Source: Methanomicrobiaceae archaeon
GTDB taxonomy: Archaea > Halobacteriota > Methanomicrobia > Methanomicrobiales > Methanomicrobiaceae
Length of the DNA: 51,103 nt
NCBI GenBank assembly: GCA_016928355.1
Contig: JAFGKW010000015.1
Location: 1 to 51,103 of the forward strand
Direction of reading: 5' to 3'
Position numbers and translations under genes: made by a program. Each line of letters begins with the position of its first letter. Position 1 is the first letter of the stretch. Positions 45,346 to 51,103 of the stretch are shown here, in pieces. Under the pieces are notes generated by a model, which was not told the origin of the DNA, did not search any database, and saw only the letters and a list, made by a program, of their open reading frames with translations.

Positions 45346-46010
45346 AAGTATCCCTTTTTTACTATATCCAGGGGGATTCGTCCTTTATGGACTGCAGTCG
45401 CTATGATTGCCCCGTCGAATCCTGCATCTTTTAGCCTCCACAGATCATCCATCCCGGTCACGCCACCACCATAGAAAAGTTCCGAACTACAGCAGTCCCT
45501 GAGTCCTTCAATGTCGAGTCCGCCCATGCTGTCCTCTGCACCGACACTTGAAAGATTCAGTATAATATATCCTTCAAAACCGTAATCTGTAGCATTTTTT
45601 AGGATCTCAGAAGGTTCTCCGCCCCCGGGAACAGCTTTTTTGTCCTTCACCACGATGCTGAAATAATCAAAATCCGTATATCGGGATGGCTCTCCGCGGC
45701 ATGTTTCGGTACTTACAACGTTCTTTATCCACGGCTCTTTCATTGCATCTTCTGGGCTTCGTGCCCCCCGGTTCAGGAATGCAGTGTCCACTCCGTGACA
45801 TGCAAGAACAGCGCTGTCATTATCTCCTTTTCCTTCAATTCTATCCAGATCTGCAAGGTATGGATATTTAATTCCCATTTCACTGATGTATTCATGCGGG
45901 ATAACGGAGCGGGCAAGTCCCCAGTCCAGAGGCTTGTATCCGTCCCTCTTTCCTTTGTAGCCGTGTACAACAATCTCGTTCATTATGTCTATTGCAAACA
46001 GTATTTTCAT
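45339..46010 (-). CDS. HisA/HisF-like TIM-barrel protein with altered active site
   Basis: About 223 aa, a (beta/alpha)8 protein related to ProFAR isomerase (HisA). The first catalytic Asp is present (LFAIDIMNEIVV) and the C-terminal phosphate loop SELFYGGGVTGMDDL is conserved. The segment expected to carry the second Asp reads FSIVVKDKKAV, so that residue is not in the usual place. ATG 46010 with an AAGGAT site is chosen over the frame start at 46061. Probably not the histidine enzyme but an archaeal paralogue of unknown reaction. It precedes tmk. Confidence 0.78.
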   Translation of the reverse strand: MKILFAIDIMNEIVVHGYKGKRDGYKPLDWGLARSVIPHEYISEMGIKYPYLADLDRIEGKGDNDSAVLACHGVDTAFLNRGARSPEDAMKEPWIKNVVSTETCRGEPSRYTDFDYFSIVVKDKKAVPGGGEPSEILKNATDYGFEGYIILNLSSVGAEDSMGGLDIEGLRDCCSSELFYGGGVTGMDDLWRLKDAGFDGAIIATAVHKGRIPLDIVKKGYLC

Positions 46011-46120
46011 TGTAAATCCTTTTCTAATACTACTCTTCTTTTCAGGAACTAAAAATATCATGATTCAATGCAGGATAAATGCCGGATTTATCATGGTCAC
46101 CGGGTCTCCAGAATTGGTAC

Positions 46121-46129
46121 ATATAAAAA
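46121..46129 (+). promoter_or_regulatory. TATA box of mfnB
   Basis: ATATAAAAA within GGTACATATAAAAATC, centred about 36 bases before the mfnB ATG at 46161, so a leader of roughly nine bases is expected. The minus strand reads TTTTTATAT and lies about 115 bases from the HisA-like ATG, so sharing is possible. Confidence 0.6.
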
Positions 46130-46160
46130 TCACTAATTATATTGAACTATAAAATTTAGT

Positions 46161-46847
46161 ATGGATTTGTTGGTTAGTCCAAGTAGTGTGGAAGAGGCAT
46201 CACTTTCACTGGCAGCAGATATTATAGATGTGAAAAAACCCTCTGAGGGTTCTTTAGGGGCAAATTTCCCCTGGGTTATTTCAGCAATCAAAGATCTGAC
46301 AGATAAACCTGTAAGCGCGGCTATCGGGGATTATGAATATCGTCCCGGTGGAGCGGCCCAGGGTGCCTTCGGTGCTGCGAGCGCAGGTGCTGATTATATT
46401 AAAATAGGACTTATGCTGAAGGATAAATCCGAGGCTTTTGAGATGATTGAATCCGTCACAAAGGCTGTTAAATGGAAATTTCCTGAAAAATATGTTGTTA
46501 TTGCAGCATATGCTGATTTTGAGAGAATTGATACGATCTCACCTATGGATATTTCAGAACTGGTTGCAAAGGCCGGTGCCGACGTTGCTATGATTGACAC
46601 AGCTGTCAAAGACGGAAAAAGACTTTTTGACTTCCTCGACGAAAAGACACTTACAGAATTTACAGAGGCCAACAGAAAGCTCGGGTTAAAGACTGCTCTT
46701 GCAGGTTCCCTGAAATTCGAAGACCTGGATTTATTGAAGAGAATGAATCCGGAGATTATAGGTGTCAGAGGTATGGTTTGCGGAGGCGACAGGAGCGCGA
46801 CCATAAAGGAAGAATTAGTACAAAAGGCCATGGAAATGGTCAGGTGA
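46161..46847 (+). CDS. mfnB: (5-formylfuran-3-yl)methyl phosphate synthase (methanofuran synthesis)
   Basis: 228 aa TIM-barrel enzyme. IIDVKKPSEGSLGANFPWVI matches the MfnB family active-site region, with Lys25 corresponding to the essential Lys27 of the Methanocaldococcus enzyme. GADYIKIGLM carries a second conserved Lys. MfnB makes the furan ring of methanofuran from two glyceraldehyde-3-phosphate molecules, a step specific to methanogens and relatives. It ends ten bases before guaB, so they may be co-transcribed. Confidence 0.93.
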   Translation: MDLLVSPSSVEEASLSLAADIIDVKKPSEGSLGANFPWVISAIKDLTDKPVSAAIGDYEYRPGGAAQGAFGAASAGADYIKIGLMLKDKSEAFEMIESVTKAVKWKFPEKYVVIAAYADFERIDTISPMDISELVAKAGADVAMIDTAVKDGKRLFDFLDEKTLTEFTEANRKLGLKTALAGSLKFEDLDLLKRMNPEIIGVRGMVCGGDRSATIKEELVQKAMEMVR

Positions 46848-46857
46848 CAGGAAATTT

Positions 46858-48345
46858 ATGTACCTGAAGAAACTGGATATTGAAACAGGATATACATTCG
46901 ACGATGTTCTGCTTGTACCGGCAGCTTCGGCTGTTGAGCCCAGTGAGGCTAATACGAGCTCTAAATTTTCAAGAAACATAGATTTGTCCATCCCCTTTGT
47001 GTCTTCTGCGATGGATACCGTTACCGAATCCGGGATGGCTGTTGCTCTTGCAAGGGCAGGCTGTCTTGGTGTAATTCACAGGAATATGTCTCCTGAGGAT
47101 GAGGTGGAGCAGGTCATCCTTGTCAAACAGGCGGATGATATTATTGAACGTGAGGTATTAACGGTCAATTCCCAGGCAACCGTCGGAGATGCTGCCAGGA
47201 TGATGGAGCGTTACAGTATCAGCGGTGTCCCTGTAATGGACGGGGATGAGATAATCGGAATTGTAAGCCGGCGTGATCTAAGGTGGATCGCCTCAAAAAA
47301 AGGCGAGGAAAATATCAGCACAGTTATGACCTCAAAGCCGATTACCGTGAATGAGGACATTACTCTTGAAGATGCACTTGAAGTCATGTACAACAACAAG
47401 GTCGAGCGTCTTCCGGTTGTAAGCGGGGGTAACAGGCTTATCGGGATCATAACTATGCAGGATCTCCTTGAGAAGAACCAGTACCCTGATGCCAACCGGG
47501 ACAAAGAAGGTAATTTACGTGTTGCAGCGGCAGTTGGACCTTTTGACTTCAACAGGGCCGTGATGCTTGATGAAGCAGGTGTTGATGCGCTTGTGGCCGA
47601 TTGCGCCCACGGGCATAACCTGAATGTGGTAAAATCCGTGAAAGAGATTAAGGAGTCTGTAAGTGCGGATTTAATTGCAGGCAATATTGCTACAAGTGAG
47701 GCTGCAGAAGAATTTGGTGGTGATATTGACGGCCTTAAGGTCGGGATAGGACCGGGTTCTATCTGTACGACACGGGTGGTTGCCGGTGTTGGTGTTCCAC
47801 AGATTACAGCGGTAGCATCTGTTGCGCAGGTAGCCTCGGAATATGATGTTCCTGTAATTGCAGACGGAGGTATCCGTTACAGTGGTGATATAGCAAAGGC
47901 AATAGCTGCAGGGGCCGACTGCGTAATGCTTGGCAGCCTCCTCGCAGGCACTGATGAGGCACCGGGAAGAGTTATCGCCATAAAAGGGCGCCGATATAAA
48001 CAATATCGTGGAATGGGCTCTCTCGGTGTGATGGAAAGCGGTCATTCCAGCGATCGGTATTTCCAGAAGAAAGACCCCGGATTGCCGAGGGAGATTGGTC
48101 AGACCAAGTTTGTTCCGGAAGGAATCGAAGGTGCAACTCCTTATGTGGGATCTGTGGAGTCTATTATCTTCCAGCTCGTCGGTGGCCTGAAATCGGCAAT
48201 GGGTTATGCAGGTTCTCCTGATATTTCAACACTTAGGAAAAATGGCAGATTCATAAAAATTACGGCCGCAGGCCAGATCGAAAGCCATCCTCATGATATT
48301 CTAATAACAGATGAGGCCCCCAACTACCGTATCTCCAATAACTAA
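46858..48345 (+). CDS. guaB: IMP dehydrogenase
   Basis: 495 aa. The barrel starts with [18 protein letters not shown]. Two CBS domains lie at about 95-210, and the catalytic Cys303 is in [17 protein letters not shown]. The flap region RYFQKKDPG...VPEGIEG and [10 protein letters not shown] are present. It catalyses the NAD-dependent step from IMP to XMP in guanine nucleotide synthesis. Adjacent to mfnB, with T-rich sequence after the stop. Confidence 0.95.
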   Translation: MYLKKLDIETGYTFDDVLLVPAASAVEPSEANTSSKFSRNIDLSIPFVSSAMDTVTESGMAVALARAGCLGVIHRNMSPEDEVEQVILVKQADDIIEREVLTVNSQATVGDAARMMERYSISGVPVMDGDEIIGIVSRRDLRWIASKKGEENISTVMTSKPITVNEDITLEDALEVMYNNKVERLPVVSGGNRLIGIITMQDLLEKNQYPDANRDKEGNLRVAAAVGPFDFNRAVMLDEAGVDALVADCAHGHNLNVVKSVKEIKESVSADLIAGNIATSEAAEEFGGDIDGLKVGIGPGSICTTRVVAGVGVPQITAVASVAQVASEYDVPVIADGGIRYSGDIAKAIAAGADCVMLGSLLAGTDEAPGRVIAIKGRRYKQYRGMGSLGVMESGHSSDRYFQKKDPGLPREIGQTKFVPEGIEGATPYVGSVESIIFQLVGGLKSAMGYAGSPDISTLRKNGRFIKITAAGQIESHPHDILITDEAPNYRISNN

Positions 48346-48382
48346 TTATTTATATTATTTTTTATTAACCTAAGGTAAAGTT

Positions 48383-49012
48383 ATGCTGGAAGGCGATGAT
48401 GTCTCCCGTCTCCTCGATATTCTGGGAAATCGCAATAGAAGAAGAATTATTCAGCTTTTAAGGCAAAAACCCTGTTTTGTTACTGAGATCTCAGACAGAC
48501 TTATGATAAGCCCCAAGGCGGTAATAGAGCATCTTCAGTTAATGGAGAGGGAGCAGATACTTCTCTCAAGGAATGACCGGTCAAGAAGGAAATATTACTA
48601 TCTTTCAAGGGACTTTAAGGTTGTAATAAGCCTGGAGAATATTGAGAAAGAATTTTTACATGAGGTGGCTGCTGATTACAGTAATAAAGAGGAATTCTTC
48701 AGTCTGTTGGAATCTGTTAAAAAACTCCTTGAATCAAGGGATAATATACTTGCAGATCTCGAGTATATCGAGAGGGATATTGACAGGAAAATAAGTGATT
48801 TAAAACTTACCGGCAAAGACATATTAGCGAGTGAGACAGAGTTCAATCTGGTACTTGCATTGTCAGGTTGTGAGATGACACTAGTTGATCTCGAGGAATT
48901 CTCCGGAATCAGCCCGAAAGACCTTTTGGTGCTTTTGGATGGTCTTGCGGTGAAGGGTATCGTGCAGAGAACAGGTGAATATTACAAAGTGTGTGATATC
49001 TATGCCAAATGA
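48383..49012 (+). CDS. ArsR-type winged-helix regulator with C-terminal second HTH-like domain
   Basis: 209 aa. The N-terminal winged helix (about 5-80) has RRIIQLLRQKPCFVTEISDRL and ISPKAVIEHLQLME. A coiled segment (about 90-150) links to a C-terminal region with LDLEEF-like helices ending in LLVLLDGLAVKGIVQ. An AAGGTAA site precedes the ATG and AT-rich promoter-like sequence lies at about 48345-48360. It overlaps the Hsp20-like gene by 11 bases, so both are made together. Its ligand is unknown. Confidence 0.8.
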   Translation: MLEGDDVSRLLDILGNRNRRRIIQLLRQKPCFVTEISDRLMISPKAVIEHLQLMEREQILLSRNDRSRRKYYYLSRDFKVVISLENIEKEFLHEVAADYSNKEEFFSLLESVKKLLESRDNILADLEYIERDIDRKISDLKLTGKDILASETEFNLVLALSGCEMTLVDLEEFSGISPKDLLVLLDGLAVKGIVQRTGEYYKVCDIYAK

Positions 49013-49403
49013 GCCTAATGATGATTTATTCAGGAATTTTGCCAAAGTGATGGAGGATATTATCAGCAACCTATCACTGGATGAAAACTCCAGATTTGTA
49101 GGTTGTACTATCATCACCGGGCATGGTGGGGAGCCGCGCTTCATTCCTCTTGATGAATTTGAGGATGAGGACCAGGATGATATCGATTACGAGATGATCG
49201 AGTCCCCGGAAAAGATATTTATTACGGCAGAGATGTCTCCGGATGCTGAGATTGCTCCTGAAATTGATATCCAGCCTGATATAGTAAAAATAAATATGGA
49301 TGGGAGGGAGGTTCTCATAGAACTCCCGTGCCTTGTTCACACAGGACAGAGTTTTTCAAAGATCCGCAATGGTATCATTGATATAATATGTGAAAAACTC
49401 TAA
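49002..49403 (+). CDS. Hsp20/CS-fold-like small protein
   Basis: About 133 aa. After an acidic stretch (FEDEDQDDIDYE), the sequence EKIFITAEMSPDAEIAPEIDI and GREVLIELPCLVHTG resembles alpha-crystallin/Hsp20 beta strands, including the IFITAEMP-like strand and a closing GIIDI strand. ATG 49002 has a GTGAT element inside the upstream gene. It overlaps the ArsR-type gene. A small heat-shock-like chaperone or partner of the regulator is plausible. Family assignment moderate. Confidence 0.62.
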   Translation: MPNEPNDDLFRNFAKVMEDIISNLSLDENSRFVGCTIITGHGGEPRFIPLDEFEDEDQDDIDYEMIESPEKIFITAEMSPDAEIAPEIDIQPDIVKINMDGREVLIELPCLVHTGQSFSKIRNGIIDIICEKL

Positions 49404-49412
49404 CTCTTTTTT

Positions 49413-50090
49413 ATGTTTTCAATATATGAGGTTTACAACAACATCCCCTACAATGCTGACGTAGAGCCTGATTTTGGCTATTCGTGTTTTATTAAAGAAC
49501 CAGGGGTTCTTTTTGATGCAGGGGCAAAAGGGGATGTCCTTCTTAAAAATATGGAAGTTCTGGGAATATCTCCTGAACAAGTTGTTCATTTCGTTCTTTC
49601 TCATGATCACTGGGACCACAATGGAGGAATAAAGGCTGTACTTGGTGAAAATCCGGATATTATGTGCTACTGTCCGCCGGATACATCGTCTGAAACAAGA
49701 TCTATTCTTGAGATGGGTGCCGGGTGCATCTCTGTGAACGGCTGGCAGGAGCTCTCTCCAGGTGTATCTTTGACAGGACCGGTTGAAGGGATATTTTCAG
49801 GTAAAAGTATCATTGAGCAGTCCTTGGTTCTTGAAAGTAAGAATGGCCTTTTCCTGGTAACCGGGTGTTCCCATCCCCATATCTCGAAGATCGTTGCCCA
49901 TGTGAGGACCAAAGGGGAGCTATTTGGTGTTATGGGGGGGTTTCATGATGTAGACAGGGCGGATATAAACTCTCTTGAAGGAATTGAATATCTCGCTCCT
50001 TCTCACTGCACAACTGCAATTGAAGAGATCAATGCCGAATTTCCTGAAAAATTTCACCGTTGCGGGGCGGGTTTTATCCACCGGATCTAA
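49413..50090 (+). CDS. Metallo-beta-lactamase-fold protein (COG1237-like)
   Basis: 225 aa. The metal motif is LSHDHWDHNGG, followed by GCSHPHISK, GGFHDVD and APSHCTT, the set typical of the COG1237 group (related to dihydropterin-linked synthases of methanogens). It is a zinc or iron hydrolase-fold protein in the cytoplasm. Ten bases separate it from the Hsp20-like gene. A role near tetrahydromethanopterin synthesis is suggested for the family but not shown. Confidence 0.82.
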   Translation: MFSIYEVYNNIPYNADVEPDFGYSCFIKEPGVLFDAGAKGDVLLKNMEVLGISPEQVVHFVLSHDHWDHNGGIKAVLGENPDIMCYCPPDTSSETRSILEMGAGCISVNGWQELSPGVSLTGPVEGIFSGKSIIEQSLVLESKNGLFLVTGCSHPHISKIVAHVRTKGELFGVMGGFHDVDRADINSLEGIEYLAPSHCTTAIEEINAEFPEKFHRCGAGFIHRI

Positions 50091-50144
50091 CGGCTATGCC
50101 AAGTGATTTAATCAAAGAATTCTTAACATATATCCGGTTTTTTA

Positions 50145-50576
50145 ATGCAGCATACGATCGGTTTTAAAGAGAGACGATATATTGAAGAATTAAGAATTTT
50201 AACCAAATCTACGGCACATGATTGTATTATTGATGATTCTTTTGACAGAATAATATACATTATAAAAAAGGGCGATATGGGGCTTGCCATAGGGAGGAAT
50301 GGTGAGAATATAAAGAAGCTGCACCGGGTTCTTGGCAAGAGGGTGGAGATGGTCGAGGAGAGCGAGGATCTCGGGGAGTTTATAAAATATATTTTCAGGC
50401 CTGCAATAGTTTCCGGTTTCCATATTGATGAGGGGTCTGGTAAAATCCTGATATATGTCGAAAGCAAGACCGATCTTGGTATGGCGATTGGGAAGGGCGG
50501 GTGCAATGTCGAGAAGGCAAGGCTGCTTGTGCTCAGGTATTTTGGTAATGAGATAGGAGATATCATATTGAATTAG
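50145..50576 (+). CDS. nusA: Archaeal NusA-like two-KH-domain transcription factor
   Basis: 143 aa with two KH domains: GLAIGRNGENIKKL (about 45-58) and GMAIGKGGCNVEKAR (about 112-126). The archaeal NusA lacks the bacterial S1 and N-terminal domains and binds RNA in transcription elongation/termination. The start at 50145 matches the family N-terminus. It is 12 bases upstream of hisE. Confidence 0.92.
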   Translation: MQHTIGFKERRYIEELRILTKSTAHDCIIDDSFDRIIYIIKKGDMGLAIGRNGENIKKLHRVLGKRVEMVEESEDLGEFIKYIFRPAIVSGFHIDEGSGKILIYVESKTDLGMAIGKGGCNVEKARLLVLRYFGNEIGDIILN

Positions 50577-50588
50577 TGAGGTTAGGAA

Positions 50589-50882
50589 ATGACAGGTTCA
50601 AAAGTATTTGAAGAGCTATGGACTGTTATATGTGACAGGGCCGAGAATCCGCCTGAAAAAAGTTATGTCGCCGATATCCTGAATCACAGGAAGGGTGTTG
50701 ACAAATCTCTTGAAAAGGTTGGGGAAGAGGCGGTGGAGTTCATAATTGCGGCAAAGAACAGCGAGTATGAGGCTAAAGTCGGAGAGGCCGCAGATCTCAT
50801 TTTCCATACATTTCTCGCGATGCGTGCGGCCGGTATCGAACTGTCTGATGTAATGGCCGAACTTGAGTCCCGGCGCAGGTGA
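50589..50882 (+). CDS. hisE: Phosphoribosyl-ATP pyrophosphatase
   Basis: 97 aa, the usual length of HisE. An all-alpha MazG-like fold is shown by LEKVGEEAVEFIIAAK and AADLIFHTFLAMRAAG, which supply the EExxE and ExxD metal residues. It catalyses the second step of histidine synthesis. It directly follows nusA in the same direction. T-rich sequence follows the stop. Confidence 0.93.
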   Translation: MTGSKVFEELWTVICDRAENPPEKSYVADILNHRKGVDKSLEKVGEEAVEFIIAAKNSEYEAKVGEAADLIFHTFLAMRAAGIELSDVMAELESRRR

Positions 50883-50933
50883 TGTCCTCCGGGCATCTTA
50901 CTGTGTTTATATACTAATTGCGCGTTTGTGATT

Positions 50934-51001
50934 TTTCAATCATTTTTTCTCTTATTCTTTGTTCATTTTTACCAGGTTGTTCCTGTTTTTACTGTATTTT
51001 T
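50934..51001 (+). terminator. Series of oligo-T tracts after hisE
   Basis: Several T5-T6 runs within about 70 bases after the hisE stop, in a strongly T-rich strand, as expected for archaeal termination. Confidence 0.5.
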
Positions 51002-51019
51002 TGATCAGAAATGGGCACC

Positions 51020-51027
51020 TTTATATG
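51020..51027 (+). promoter_or_regulatory. TATA box for a gene starting at the window edge
   Basis: TTTATATG within CACCTTTATATGTCGCG. Transcription would start near 51048-51052. GTG codons at 51056 and 51059 open a frame to the window end, and an ATG at 51081 another. The start of a CDS or a stable RNA cannot be told apart here. AAATGGCCATTT (51079-51090) is a perfect 12-base palindrome. Confidence 0.45.
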
Positions 51028-51103
51028 TCGCGACTGATAACATTGTAAGGCTGAAGTGGTGTGTAAGAAACGGCCTGAAAATGGCCATTTCAAGAAAAAC
51101 GCC

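Overview
The window is archaeal and almost certainly from a methanogen. Evidence: both subunits of DNA topoisomerase VI, an archaeal NMN adenylyltransferase, archaeal-type histidyl- and valyl-tRNA synthetases, a stand-alone two-KH NusA, TATA-type promoters, GGTGAT/GGAGG ribosome binding sites, and MfnB of methanofuran synthesis. The moderate GC content and the set of small methanogen proteins suggest Methanomicrobiales (Methanoplanus/Methanolacinia-like). The genus is inference. No rRNA, tRNA, CRISPR array or insertion sequence was seen, and no gene-free stretch exceeds 300 bases.

Region A (1 to about 13.0 kb, plus strand) is a surface-glycan locus built around a nonulosonic (sialic-like) acid. 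It holds the end of a Gfo/Idh/MocA oxidoreductase, an SpsF-type cytidylyltransferase, a GSA-like aminotransferase, an SpsG/PseG-type hydrolase, a NeuB/SpsE-type synthase and a NeuD-like acyltransferase. Tailoring genes follow: methyltransferases, a WbqC protein, a beta-propeller glycosidase-like protein and a B12-binding radical SAM enzyme. A thiolase paired with a very short DUF35-type OB protein sits inside this set.

Region B (13.05 to 23.0 kb, minus strand) is one long, tightly coupled operon of 11 genes, many with 4-base ATGA overlaps, led by a clear TATA box near 23.05 kb. It encodes a Gfo/Idh oxidoreductase, a zinc-ribbon protein with a degenerate methyltransferase domain, a SIS isomerase, a transaldolase-like aldolase, an HpcH/HpaI pyruvate aldolase, a HAD phosphatase, two SDRs, a KdsB-type CMP-Kdo synthetase, a 2-hydroxyacid dehydrogenase and a GT-B-like glycosyltransferase. 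In order of chemistry this mirrors the bacterial Kdo pathway (isomerase, C3 addition, phosphatase, CMP activation), with the PEP-dependent synthase KdsA apparently replaced by a pyruvate aldolase. This is the best candidate here for an undescribed system.

Region C (23.1 to 28.3 kb) carries more glycan genes on both strands: two methyltransferases, a hexapeptide acyltransferase, a GT2 and a GT4 glycosyltransferase, and an RmlD-like reductase.

Region D (28.3 to 51.1 kb) is core genome. It holds top6A, top6B, hisS and a small membrane gene in one minus-strand operon, then larB with an NMN adenylyltransferase and a coiled-coil protein. Next come a GNAT, a small cysteine-bearing protein, a YchF/Obg GTPase, a pyruvate-kinase-C-domain protein, two membrane proteins (one DUF92) and valS. 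The rest is a degenerate receiver-PAS protein, tmk with a HisA-like paralogue, mfnB-guaB, an ArsR-type regulator with an Hsp20-like protein, a metallo-beta-lactamase protein, nusA and hisE. The window ends just downstream of a new TATA-type promoter.
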